Of a DNA stretch of 21,343 nucleotides, positions 1 to 10,110 are shown piece by piece; the stretch's first letter is position 1, and each line of letters begins with the position of its first letter. The notes beneath the pieces are model-generated. The model saw only the letters and a list, made by a program, of their open reading frames with translations, did not search any database and was not told the origin of the DNA. Source of the stretch: Haplomitrium mnioides. Lineage: Eukaryota > Marchantiophyta > Haplomitriopsida > Calobryales. Both the position numbers and the translations under genes were made by a program. The stretch is taken from positions 1 to 21,343 of the forward strand of contig JBNGIS010018569.1 in assembly GCA_049999725.1 (NCBI GenBank), written 5' to 3'.

Positions 1-1626
1 GCGCCGCGTGTCCTGTGAGTTGGTCGAGAAGTGCCAAGTACAATGGTAACTCTAGAGGGTGTCCGAGGAATCTTGCGGGTCGAGATTCCACAAATTCTTG
101 CGGGACCAAGTCCAAAGGATTCCTCGGAATAGAGTTCCGAAGCGCCCCGCGGAACCTTGTCCACATGAATCTTTGCAAATTCACCCCGAATATTCCATGG
201 ATCCCCTTCGAGTGCCATGTTGTATGAGGCCACGCCGTCTGACGTCGCCCCTCAAAGGGGTAAGCGGACCGCCGCGCTGATCCCCTTCGAAAGTTGATCC
301 GTTGATCTTCCACGGATGCCACGTCATCCAAAGAGCCTTCTCTTCTCTGAGTAAGAACTGTGCCAATGTTGCCGTTTCAGAATCCCCTTGTGATAAGAAC
401 AGTATGCGCCCGAGGCTCCCTTCGCAAAGTTGTCACCTCGCTCGTTATAAGAGTGACATGAGCTCCCTGAACCAACCGCATCCTCCATCAAACTTTTGAA
501 CATCGCGACCATACCCTGTTCAACTTTCCAACTTGTCATCGCCGAATTGGTGATAGATCCTCTTTTCAGCACTGCTTGCTCTTCCTTCGATTAGACCTGC
601 ACTAGATCGCCTCTTTGGCATTCCTTGGTTCTCTTTCCGTCAAACCGTCAATAGATCACCCCTTCGGCTTTACTTGCTCTTTGTTTGACCGAACTTGTGA
701 TTCATCACCCCTTCGGCGCTCTTTGCTTCTCCTCGGGTTGGATCTGTGATTCATCACCTTTTCGACACTTTTTGGCTCTTCATCTCACCGAATCCGCGAT
801 ACATCACCCTTTTGGTTGATCCTTTCTTGCTCTCCAATTGGGCCTCTCAACGGATCCTTGTTAAGTAGGCTCTCCACATCGGAAGACGAATCAGAACCCA
901 CTTAACCGGGTTCCCCACTTAGGGAGGCTGGTTTCCATTACGTCCTTTGGGGCCCACCACCTCTCTGTGAAGACCCTTGGAGTCGCCACGTCACCTACAG
1001 AATCTCCTGAGGTGCTCTGGAGACGCCACATTTCCGTGGAATCCTTTAGAGCCCTCAAAAAACTCCACATTTCTGCTCAGACCTGCGGACTCGACGAAAG
1101 AGGTCGCACTCTTGTAGAGTGCGCTCACGCTTACGAGATTGAGGCATCCCCCACCCCCTGGCCTAGCTCGCTTTTACAAAGATCGTGCCTCCTCCGTCCT
1201 GTCTCCGATCCGTGCTTCTGATGTGTGGCTTCTGCAAGCACAGTTTGCAGTCCCCCTCTCTTCTAAGTGCCTTCGGATTTCTACGTTGTAGATCCGCTCT
1301 TCCTCCTTCGATCACTTCACCTAAGGTGGGTGTTCCCTCCTCCTTGCTAGGCTTTGATTCCCGCATCCCTATGAGACCCATGGGCTCTCGCTTGCCCAAT
1401 TCAAATTTTTAGTGGTGCCCACCTTCTTGTTGGCGATCACTGCTCCCTCCTCTGCTTCCGCCATGATCCCGTCCTCCTCCATGGATCCATGCGCTCCACT
1501 CATACTTACAAAATGAAGGATTCTTGCTACTCCTGAGGCGCTCTTGCACTTACCAAGGCGGAATTGTGTCAATGCTGCTCTTATTTGGAAGAATTCCATG
1601 TCAGCACATCAATTTGCTAGCTGACA
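1..1626 (-). mobile_element. Partial LTR-family copy 1, cut by the window edge
   Basis: This is a long terminal repeat of the same family as the main element, in the same orientation (its transcription would run on the minus strand). Positions 1-200 match 20018-20215 closely, and 330-530 match 20625-20815. From about 850 it changes into the TTAAGTGGG / GGGAGGCT block also found at 4591-5749 and 14581-15730. It ends in TGACA at 1622-1626, the same terminus as the 3' LTR at 5745-5749. The middle part (about 1190-1600) differs from the other copies, so it is a divergent subfamily. No polypurine tract lies beside its end; the tandem array begins at the next base. Whether it is a solo LTR or part of a larger element extending left cannot be seen. 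Short reading frames in it are not supported as genes. Confidence 0.75.
560..845. repeat. Degenerate tandem repeat of about 50-60 bp inside LTR copy 1
   Basis: About five imperfect units carry the theme 'gat-catcacc-cttttcgg-...-ttgctctt', for example around 650-700, 705-750 and 750-800. The same theme recurs at about 20830-21115 in the right-hand LTR copy and weakly at 14370-14460. Unit length and sequence drift, so boundaries are approximate. Confidence 0.55.
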
Positions 1627-2576
1627 GCAATCTTGATGATACATGCAATATTAGTATTGATGGGTACACTTGGGCAATCTCCCTTTGCTAATCTAACAAT
1701 TGGGCAATCCCGCTTTGCCAATCTTATAGTTGGGGCAATCTTGAAGATGCATGCAATCTTAGTATTGATTAGACGAATTGGGCAATCACCTTTTTACCAA
1801 TCTTACAATTGGGGAAATCTTGAAGATGCATGCAATCTTAGTATTTTTTAGCACAGTTAAGCAATCTTAGTTTGCCAATCTTAAAATAAGAGAAATCTTG
1901 ATTATGCATACAATCTTAGTATTGATGGGCACAATTGGGAAATCCCCCTTTGCCAATCTTACAATTAGGGCAATCTTGAACATGCATGCAATCTTAGTTT
2001 TCATTAGCACAATTGGGCAATCCCACTTTGCCAATCTTACAATTTAGGCAATCTTAAAGATGCATGAAATCTTATTTTTGATGAGCACAAATCGGCAATC
2101 CCACTTTGCCAATCTTACACCTAGAGCAATCTTGAAGATTCATGCAAACTTAGTAGTGCTAAGCACAATTGGGTGATCCCCCTTTGCCAATCTTCCAATT
2201 GAAGCAATCTTGAAGACGCATGCAATCGTAATATTGATGAGCACAATTCGGCAAACTCACTTTGCCAATCTTTCACTTAGGGCAATCTTGAAGATGCATG
2301 CAATCTTAGTATTGATAAACACAATTGGGCAATCCCCCTTTTCCAATCTTACAAATGGGGCAATCTTGAAGATGTATGCAATCTTAGTAATGATGAGCAC
2401 AATTAATCAATCCCTTTTGTGAATCTTACAACTCCGGCAATCTTGAAGATGCATGCAATCGTAGTCTTTTTTTAGCTCAATTAAGAAATCTCACTTTGCC
2501 AATCTTTAAATTAGAGCAATCTTGATGATGTCGTCAATCTTTGTATTGATAAGCACAATTGGGCAATCTCCCTTAC
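1627..2576. repeat. 78-bp tandem array, block 1 (about 12 units)
   Basis: The theme 'gcaatcttgaagatgcatgc' recurs about every 78 bp, each time followed by an 'aatcttagtattgatgagca' stretch, a 'caattgggcaatccc' stretch and 'ttgccaatcttacaatt'. The first unit is longer (about 108 bp) because a 30-bp segment around 1670-1725 is duplicated. Within each unit 'caatct' recurs several times, suggesting the unit grew from a shorter motif. The array starts at the base after the TGACA terminus of LTR copy 1 and decays near 2576. Because 78 is 26 codons, frames stay open for tens of codons; I do not regard these as genes. The same repeat returns at 17918-18544. Confidence 0.9.
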
Positions 2577-3787
2577 CTGTTTAGTCGTAATAGTGACGTC
2601 GTTGCCGGGGAAAGAGAGCAGAGCATAGGGAGAGGAGCCTTGCTCTGGTGTTTTTTTTTCATTACATACATAACATAAAATAACAAACATACATATGAGA
2701 GAGGAAAGGTGGAATACAAAGTACATATCATAGGTCTGAATGGGAATACATTTAACTTTATATAGTCTATGTTTCACTCCTTGAATAACAATCCAAGACA
2801 GGGTATTGATATTCCCCCGAACAATGTCAAGATTCCTAGCTCTATATCTCCCTAACTCCCTTCCAAAAATCCATCCTACTTACTACTCAAGTTGTACTTC
2901 ATGTGGTGTTCACCTTGTGGAGTCAACACAAAGCTTCAGACCCTCCAGCCTCATCATGTATGACAGTGACAAGCTGCCACAACTCCCTGCTGGTGTCATT
3001 AGTTCCCGACAACAGGTTTTGATCATCAATCTTCATGTTGAGTTTCTACCACTCTCCGGAGGTAAGGGGAAAACTCAGCCATGATGATGCCTTGCACTTC
3101 ACCAACCTTCCTCTCCAACTTCAACAACGAACAACAATTGAATGAATGCTCTACCCCCAACTACAGAGAAGGGTCAAACCCTTTTACTTGGGCTGGACAC
3201 CCTTTCTTGATTTCGGATCTCCCTACAACCTACAACAAACTCACATATGCAACCCTAGCCCAATTTCTCTCTCATTTTTAGTTTTCTGGTCTCAACTTCT
3301 GGCGAGACTACAACAAACACACTCACGGCCACAACAAAATACTCCACAATCCCAACCTTTGTCTTATAAGCCCTTGATGGCTCCTGGAATGCTTTCCCTT
3401 GCTTGCCAGAAATGTTCATTCTCCCTTGTTCTCTCCATGTCTTCTACCTCTAGCTCAAACAAACACCCTGCCTTATGCTCAAACGAGAATGCATATCTAC
3501 TAGTCTACTCAGCTCCCACAATTGGCACACATAACCACCACTTTGAAGGATTGGAAAAGAACTGCTGCCAGAGTTCCTTCATATTGTTTCCACGATCATG
3601 ATTTTCCATCTGTTCTCATTTTCAGATCAGCTTCTTTCAATTTCTCGTTCATACTCCTCTGGTTGGAAAGTACAAAAAACCCCTTGAAATGCCACATTTT
3701 CAGAATTCTTTTGGGCAGTAAAAGCTGGCTTCCATGTCTCCAACAACACCTCCCAAGCCCAGACTACTATAGGCCATACTCCATGTT
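2577..3787. other. Unrecognised stretch between the tandem array and the 3' LTR
   Basis: No gene is recognised here. Reading frames of 66 to 151 codons on the plus strand (for example 2806-3084, 3146-3601 and 3522-3905) have no motif I know, and the last runs across the LTR boundary. The minus strand shows a TATATAAAG box near 2755-2763 and a T-run near 2648-2656. The stretch may be the remains of another transposable element or of an untranslated region; a PBS-like motif near its left edge favours the former. Confidence 0.5.
2594..2611 (+). other. Degenerate primer-binding-site-like motif
   Basis: The 18 bases TGACGTCGTTGCCGGGGA match the common plant retrotransposon primer binding site TGGCGCCGTTGCCGGGGA at 16 of 18 positions. 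Both mismatches are transitions (G to A, C to T), as expected from decay of methylated DNA. It differs from the primer binding site of the main element. No matching LTR end or gag follows, so this is a weak hint of another, plus-strand element. Confidence 0.35.
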
Positions 3788-5749
3788 TGTCACTCCCATG
3801 TTTCAGGCTTTAACCTTTTCAGTTGCCACTTTGAAGGCAGGGGAGGACATATTCAGGGCTTTCAGGTTCTTTTCTGAGATGGCCCCTTGCCAGTTATCAC
3901 TTTGAGGCTTTAAGGATTCTCCCTTTCCTTACAAGCCCTTTGTTCACCTCTCATTCTCTTCAGGTTACACTACAATCATTCATTCATGCAACCCCTAGTC
4001 CACATTTACACCACATCCAACATGCCTTGCGTAATTCCTTCAATATATTCCAATGGTCCAACTCTTAGACCCTGCCACTTCGTGTATGCTTTGGGGCAAA
4101 AGGGTGTTGTGACCTACACCAATGAACAATGATAGAGGTCTGGACTCCCTCTCTCAGGGTTGTTACAGGCCTCAGGGTCACAAGACTGTGTCAAAAGGAC
4201 TTGAATCCCCCTCCAGAGCTGTCCCAGGGTCTGCTCAACTAGTCCCAATATGGCCTAGTCTAAAATGTCTTTTGTATCCACAGTGCAGAATGCAATTCTA
4301 ACTATACACATATACACAACCACTTCACACAATGTACTGCAATAGAAACAAAGTCCTTGAAGGCCCTCTAGAACTGGTCTCACCAGCAGATCCTTCCCTT
4401 GTGAATCACTCACTGCTTGTCCTCCTGCACACCAACTTCCACCCACACACCCCTCTCCAAATAGTTTTTCATCTTCCCTCGCGAGAAGCTCTAACTTTAC
4501 TTCCTCATGCTAGGAAGAGGATTTCTTTCACTTCCACCTCTGGAAGATAGTCTTCTCGACTGCAGGTAGCTCACTCCACCCTCAAGCCTCGGCTGATCGG
4601 AACACAGTTAACAGGGGCTCCCCTCTTAGGGAGGCTAATCGGAACCCATTTACTTGGGGCTTCCCCATTTTTCGCTAAGGCCCGCGGACCCCCTAGGAAT
4701 GCCACGTGTCCGTGAATCCGTGAAGCGCGGTAGGCCTACCACGTTTCCACAGCTCCCCACGGAGTCCCTAAGTCTGTAACTATGATCCGTCTCTATTTCG
4801 CCCTTCTCGCTTAGCCTCGTAGTTGCCTTAAGGAATCCTCCATGCCGCCGTAATAGTGACCAGTCTTCGCTTTGTAAATTGCCGCTTCGCCCTTCCCGCT
4901 TGGCCTTTAAGGAACCCTCCATGCCGCCGGGATAATGACAAGTCACCTCTTCATCTAGTCACTGCTTCCCTTATCCCTGTTTCGCCATTACTCCGGACCT
5001 GTCGGACCTTCCTTCACGGATCCCTGTTAAGTGGGGAGCCCACATAGGGAGGCTGATCAGATCCAAGTTAACCGGTCCTCCCCACATCGGAGGATCAAGC
5101 GGAACCCCTTTAACAGGTCTCCGCACTTAGGAAGGCTCGGTTCTGATGTTTGTCCGGTTGTACCCTCTGTTGAACTTCTTCCGATACTTGCATCGGACTC
5201 CCACCCTTCCTCTTTCGAGAGGACTTCAGACTGCGGGAAAAAATTTGTGTTTACCTAGAGAATGAGGCGTCCCCCGATCTCTGGTGTTGTCGTTGCTCCC
5301 TGATGCATGTCGCCCTTGTCCCCTACCTTGAATCTGTCGTTCTGACTTGTTGGGCGATCCGTTATCCTTCGTTATGGCTTCCTACCTTGCCCTACTGACG
5401 CGCGACCTTCCTTGAACCCCGTCTTGTGGTCTCCTCGGCCTAACACTCCATTGCGACTCTCCCCTGCTCTCCCGATCCCATTCGCTCTGCCTTGTCTTCC
5501 CTCTCTCTTCCAGTCTCTTCCTTTTTGGTCTTCCTCGTGCTGACATTTCTAGCTCTTGCCCATTTCCTTCATAATATGAATCCGATTCCGCTACTTCGGA
5601 TCGAAAGAATGAAGTAACATGTGCTTATCTTCCAATTAGAGTTAATGTGTTGCTTTCCGCTCTTCTTACCACTTCAGAATGGAGAAATGTTGTTGTTGCC
5701 GCTTCTGGTTCCTTGTAACCCAGATTAGCCCTTGTTCCACTGGCTGACA
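3788..5749 (-). mobile_element. 3' LTR of the gypsy element, internally deleted and mosaic
   Basis: It runs from TGTCA (3788-3792) to TGACA (5745-5749), perfect 5-bp inverted ends. The part 4591-5749 is nearly identical to 14615-15730 of the 5' LTR (about nine differences in 220 bases around 5040-5250, counted by eye). The part 3788-4590 instead resembles 18545-19425 of the right-hand LTR copy; it matches the 5' LTR only near its inner end and at 4460-4590. About 2 kb present in the 5' LTR (12608-14614) is missing at the junction 4590/4591. It contains a G-box CACGTG at 4703-4708. Reading frames within it are not supported as genes. Confidence 0.85.
4595..4680. repeat. 42-bp imperfect repeats with hairpin potential in the 3' LTR
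   Basis: Units of about 42 bp carry 'aaccca-ttaa...gggctcccctcttagggaggct-atcgg'. The core 'ggctcccctcttagggaggct' pairs with itself imperfectly. A second cluster of the same units lies at 5020-5140. The 5' LTR has the equivalent clusters at 14581-14700 and 15045-15165, and LTR copy 1 has one at 855-935. Confidence 0.65.
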
Positions 5750-5752
5750 TAA

Positions 5753-5761
5753 CTCCCCTTT
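5753..5761 (-). other. Polypurine tract
   Basis: On the minus strand AAAGGGGAG lies three bases before the TGTCA start of the 3' LTR. This is the expected position and composition for the plus-strand primer of an LTR retrotransposon, and it fixes the LTR boundary at 5749. Confidence 0.8.
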
Positions 5762-6026
5762 GAATTGTGAAGCGTCCTCGCGAACATACCTCCTCGGTCT
5801 CTGCCTAGTTTCCTCTTGTCCGATGTGCCGCTTTTGGTCTCAAAATTTGGACGGAGTGTTCTTTTACAAACTCACCCACCCACACATACTCACTTGAAAA
5901 CTCACACAACTACGTACTGGAAAACCCACGCAACTACTCACCTGAACCTCTACACAATTACGTACTGGAACATCCACCCAACCACGCACTCACTCACCCA
6001 CCCTTGCCGACTCGGATCCAACTCCC
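5762..6026 (-). repeat. 3' untranslated region with four 24-bp tandem units
   Basis: This is the non-coding interval between the integrase stop and the polypurine tract. It contains four imperfect 24-bp units at 5893-5916, 5917-5940, 5941-5964 and 5965-5988, sharing 'ctggaa-a--cacacaacta' themes. Because 24 is divisible by three, a plus-strand frame reads an eight-residue Thr/His-rich repeat; I treat that as spurious. Tandem repeats in the 3' untranslated region are known for Tat-lineage elements. Confidence 0.75.
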
Positions 6027-7370
6027 TTAGCTTGGTGATCGCAAACCCCCAACGTCCTCCTCTATGTGAATGTACCTTTTCAGTCGGTCGTAATGAATCC
6101 GGTTAGCGAATTGCTCTCCCCCCAATGTCTCCAACTCTGCAGATCCGTTTTGGTGCAGTCTTCTCAACACAAAGGGCCCCATCCATCTGGTGTGCAGTTT
6201 CCCGGAGAAATGTACAAATCGACTATCATAAAGCAACACCAACTCCCCTTCCGAAATATCTGTCGGTCTCAATTTTTTATCATGTTGATGCCTTTGTAGG
6301 TGCTGGCGGTACTCCAAACATATCTGGGCTTGTTCCCTTGATTCCTCTGATTGCCAGCTGATACAGTCTTTCCCTTTGGCTCTGGTTTTCCGCCATTCTA
6401 CCTTCCTCCAAAACTCTCCGGGTTGGGATTTCTGATTCAACTGGCACGAGTGCATTCTGTCCGAAGACCAGAAAGTAACGACAGTGACATGTTGTGGTTT
6501 TGTAGGATAGGTTGTAGGCATGCACTGCCGTGAGCAGCTTAAAATCCCAATTTGCCTTATTGGATGCTACGGTCTTACTGAGGATTTTGCCCATTATCCC
6601 ATTGGCTCTCTCTGTCAATCCATTGGCTTTTGAGTGGTAAGCTGTCATGCGTCGATGCTTAATCAAGTACCTAGAGGTCAGATCCTTTATCACTTGATTG
6701 ATAAAGTGGGTTCCTTGGTCACTTACCAGTTCCAAGGGTGGCCCAAACCTGCAGAACATCTTAGCATACAGGAATGGTGCTACCGTTTTGGCGTCATCCT
6801 TTCTGGTAGCCCTAGCCTCCACCTATTTGGTGGCGTAGTCTGTGGCTAGGAGGATGTACCTGTTGCCTCTCCTAGTGGATGGTGCAATGGGGCCGATGAA
6901 ATCTATCCCCCACTTTTCAAAGGGTGCCAGAGGAATAATTGGTACTAAAGGGTGATGTTGGCTTGCTGCTGGCTTTCCTGTCCTTTGACAGGCATCACAC
7001 CTCTTCACCCAGAAGTGCACATCCTTGTGCATGGTCGGCCACCAGTATCCAGCACTTAGCACCTTTCTTACTGTAACATCTGTTGCAAAGTGACCCCCCA
7101 CTTCCTCTCCATTCAGAGCTTACATCACTATTGTGGCCTGGTCTTGCTCCAAGCATCTCCTGATCATGCCATTCAGTCCTCTTTGGTGTAGCATCCCCTT
7201 CACTAATAGGTAAGGTCTCACCTTCCTAAGAAACACTGCAGCCTCCTCTTTGTTGCTACCCTTGGGAATCTGTGCGGTACTGATGAATTCAATGATCGAA
7301 ACATAGTTTGTTGGCCTCCCTATTCTGACCTGGAACAAGTCCTCATCGAGGAAGACATCCTCCACTTCCT
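6027..7370 (-). pseudogene. Integrase domain of pol (broken)
   Basis: Integrase joins reverse-transcribed DNA to the genome. The zinc-binding region shows GGHF, a second His in 'TMHKDVH', and 'KRCDACQR' (about 6985-7095). The catalytic core keeps all three acidic residues: Asp in 'GIDFIGP' (6901-6903), Asp in 'VSDQGTHF' (6718-6720) and Glu in 'GLTERANG' (6610-6612), with 35 residues between the last two, the canonical DD35E spacing. The C-terminal part carries 'GKLHTRWMGPF' and 'YDRLKRYIH' and ends at 6027 without a chromodomain. Breaks seen: in-frame stops at 7120-7122 and 6823-6825, and a frameshift near 6340-6350 between the core and the C-terminal part. Identity is certain and loss of function very likely. 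Confidence 0.92.
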
Positions 7371-7911
7371 TTTCATTGACTGGCCCAGCTACTTTGGAGA
7401 AGAAGTCAACATTGTTGTGCTTCTTTCTTGTTTTGATTCTCACTTCAAAATTAAACTCTTGTAGTAGCATGATCCACCTTGCCACCCTACCCGTCACATC
7501 TGGTTTGTTTACAAGATATTTAAGAGCATTGTGATCGGTATGGAAGATCACCTTATAGTGCAACAAGTAGTGCCTGAATTTTTTAAGGGAATAGGTGATC
7601 CCCAAGGCCTCCCTGTCAGTTGTTGAGTAGTTCCTTTCTGCTGCGGCCAACAACGGGCTTGCAAAGTATATCGGGTGATCCCTCCCTTTTTCATCCACCT
7701 GGCTTAGCATGGCACCGACGCAGAACCCTGGCACGTCGATCATTACATGGAAATCCTTCCCCCATCTTGGTGGTATGAGGACTGGTGCGTTGGTTAGTTG
7801 TTGTTTCAATTCGTTGAAGCTGGTCAATCTTTCAGGCGTGGGTTCCAAGGTGCTGCCCTGCTTTGTCATTTTAGTGAGTGGCATGGCAATCGAGTCGAAC
7901 CGCTCAATGAA
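7371..7911 (-). pseudogene. RNase H domain of pol (broken reading frame)
   Basis: This part would degrade the RNA strand of the RNA:DNA hybrid. It follows reverse transcriptase in the same frame after a stop at 7912-7914. It shows the usual landmarks of gypsy RNase H: 'FHVMIDVPGFCVGAML' (the usual D-A-S is D-V-P here), 'PIYFASPLL' (usually ending S-R), 'NYSTTDREALGI' with the acidic residue, 'IFHTDHNALKYL' with the third Asp, and 'WIMLLQEFNFEV' near the end, closing with 'NNVDFFSKV', where related elements read D-x-L-S-R. The frame is open across this domain and continues into the linker to integrase, ending at a stop at 7120-7122. Several conserved positions have changed, so activity is doubtful even apart from the upstream stops. 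Confidence 0.9.
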
Positions 7912-8925
7912 TCATCTATAGTAGCCTACACAACCTCGAAAACCTTGTACCTTCTTCAGGTTGGTTGGGAATGCTATCTTCATCCAATTTGTGGTCTTCT
8001 CCTTATCCACTTCTATGCCTCTGCCCAAAATCCGATGTCCCAGAAGTATTCCTTCAGACACTCCGAAGAAGAACTTCCTCGTGTGCAAGCGCAATCCTAT
8101 TTCTCGGCACCGCTGAAGGGTGAGCCTTAGATCCTGCTCGTGATTGCAGACTCTTCCATACACTACAAAATCATCAATGAAGATCTCGAGAAACTTCCGC
8201 AGATAATCATGGAATATGTTCATCATCATCCGCTGAAATGTCCTGGGTGCGTTACAGAGTCCGAAAGGCATCCTTTCGTAAGCGAACACCCCCCATTCTA
8301 TGGTGAACGCTGTCTTCAACTGATCCTCTTCTTGGATCCAGATCAGGTTGTATCATGAATACCCATCCAAGAAACTGTAAACTTCTTGTCCCGCAACCAG
8401 ATCCTGAACGCCATTGGTGAAGGGAAAAGGGTAGTGATCCTTTTTTGTTGCTGCATTCAACTTTCGGAAATCCTGGCATACCCTTATCTTTTGCTCTCTA
8501 TCCTGTTCGATTTTCTTTGGTACTACGACCAATGGCTATACCCACTCGCTATTCAGCACTGGGTAGATGAAATCTGATTCTAGCAATTTGTCAATTTCTT
8601 CCTTTACCGGCAGGGAGAATCTAGGATTCATCCAATACTAGCGTTGTCTGACAGGGATTGCTACGGGTTCCAGATCAATTCGATGTTCCCCCAATTGGCG
8701 GGGAACTCCCTTCAGATCCCCATGGCTCCAGGCAAAGGTGTCACTGAAATTGGCTAGGAGGTGGGTCAGGGACTGCTCATGGCTCTCAGACAATTCTGAT
8801 CCGATATGAAATTGGCGTCCTACCTGGACAGTTACGGATTTGTGTTGAGCCAGGCGCACTATCCCCACCTCATTTCTCCCTTGTAATCCATCCTCTTGTA
8901 TGAGCGTTGCTAATCGCAACCCCCT
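7912..8925 (-). pseudogene. Reverse transcriptase domain of pol (broken)
   Basis: This part would copy element RNA into DNA. Reading leftward: an N-terminal 'FSDTFAWSHGDLKGV' motif (about 8720-8765), 'VVVPKK', 'QKIRVCQDFRKLN', 'FAYERMPFGLCNAPRTFQRMM', the catalytic box 'FIDDFVVYG' with both Asp residues at 8170-8175 (Phe replaces the usual Tyr), and 'GILLGHRIL'. The catalytic aspartates survive. In-frame stops lie at 8638-8640, 8536-8538, 8353-8355 and 7912-7914, and a frameshift separates it from the protease part near a G-run at 8919-8925. Some stops fit single C-to-T changes (for example CGA to TGA at 7912-7914, where related elements have Arg). No full-length product is possible. Confidence 0.92.
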
Positions 8926-10080
8926 GCTCTCGGCTCGTTCTCTTTGCTTGGTTCATTGTTCTTGGCTGCACCAGATGTGGCTCTTTGGACTTCTCATGTT
9001 CCTCTGTTGGGTTCCGACATGACACTTCAAATCTCTCCTTTCTTCCAGCCTTAGTGTCCTTGCCTCCCGTTGAACATTCAGTGGTTCGCCCGTGCACATG
9101 CATCCTCTTAGTGCCCTCTTCGAGCTCCAACTGGTTGACTCCCACCTCCCATTCTTCCATTAAATCGTTCTCTGTAGCCTCACTGACCATCTTGACCCAG
9201 TAGTGATATTCCGATTCTTCGTCTTCTTCAGACCATTCACTGTCATACTCGTCTTCGGCTTGGGTCTCCCTCAGATGTGGCACTGGCCCGTAGTGCACCT
9301 CCGTTTTTTCATGACCTAACACCAAAGTGGAATTCCCCCAATTGTGGAGGACTCGGGCTCCATACAGCCATGGTCTTCTGATTAGCACCGGGTATGGAGA
9401 GGCTTTGGCTGAGCGCATCACCAAGTAATTTAATTTAAATTCCTTGCCTTCGATGAAGGTAGAAATCCGAAGTAGGGAGCCCAGTGGTTTCACTCGGGAT
9501 CCATCTGCCAATCTCATGATTATGGCAGTAGGTTGGAATTCCTTGAATTCCAACTTATGGTCAGTCTCTTCTATCATGATATTGACCCCCGGCCCCCCCC
9601 CCCCCCCCCCCATCTACTAGCACTAAGGATATGGTGCACCCTGCAATTTGGATGTCGATTTCTGGCGCTTCTTTATCCTCGCAGACCAGTTGCACATCCG
9701 TTTGGACTCCGACTCGGGGTAATTTCCTCCTTCGCTTCGGACCCATCAACAATTCTCTAAGCTGACATCTGTACACTAGACTGTCTTTCATCAGCTATCC
9801 CACTGTGGCCGTAACTGGGCAATCTCTTATGTCGGCCTGGATGCTGTTGGGGATTGGCTTGGTGTCTCCTTCGGGGGTGGGGATCTTTTCTTCGGATTCC
9901 TTGGGTTTCTCTTGATGGCCCTAGATGTTCTTCATGGTTTCTCGGACTGCCTCCTCCTCTTCCAGAGCCTCCAATGCTTCCAGCTGCTTCCGGACATTGT
10001 CTTGTTGTTTCGGGTAGAACCACTTCGGGTTATCTTGATTGTAGTCCGAATCACTCCAAAGTGACGATTCGGAAGCCGCT
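8926..10080 (-). pseudogene. Retropepsin-type protease and linker region of pol (broken)
   Basis: This part would cleave the Gag-Pol precursor. An acidic and basic spacer (9800-10080, with 'LEALEALEEEEAV') leads to 'EIDIQIAGC' and 'LVLVDGG', the active-site loop, followed by 'GVNIMIEET', 'RLADGSRVKPLGSLLRIS' and 'PYPVLIRRPWLYGARV' (about 9340-9400), matching the flap and C-terminal part of gypsy proteases in which the loop reads D-G-G-S-G-V-N. The loop itself is disrupted by a run of 19 C (9593-9611 on plus), which inserts glycines and shifts the frame. Further stops lie at about 9941-9943 and 9797-9799. After the protease comes a Glu/Asp-rich linker (about 8930-9330) with 'SEWSEEDEESEYHYW'. 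Function is lost. Confidence 0.82.
9593..9611. repeat. Homopolymer of 19 C inside the protease active-site codons
   Basis: On plus, GG is followed by 19 C and then ATCTACTAG. On minus it reads GAT followed by the G-run, so it starts directly in the D-G-G codons of the protease. The family sequence has a short G-rich stretch here, so the run probably expanded by slippage. Length calls in such runs are error-prone. Confidence 0.85.
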
Positions 10081-10110
10081 CCCCTCTTCAATTTTGCGCT
10101 CTTTTTTCCG

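Noticed and set aside
1627-2576. A CRISPR-like array
   Set aside because: The 78-bp units are contiguous, with no unique spacers, in a plant-type genome.
2740-2770. A minus-strand TATATAAAG promoter in the unrecognised stretch
   Set aside because: A TATA-like word in AT-rich DNA without a gene or LTR context is not enough to call a promoter.
3146-3601. A 151-codon plus-strand reading frame
   Set aside because: No motif or domain is recognised, its composition is Ser/Gln/Pro-rich like translated non-coding DNA, and an overlapping frame at 3522-3905 runs into the LTR.
4650-4946. A 98-codon minus-strand frame conserved at 14674-14970
   Set aside because: The apparent conservation is because both are the same LTR block; substitutions include changes at all codon positions.
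5816-6106. A plus-strand frame with a Thr/His-rich eight-residue repeat
   Set aside because: It is the 24-bp repeat read in frame, opposite to the element's coding strand.
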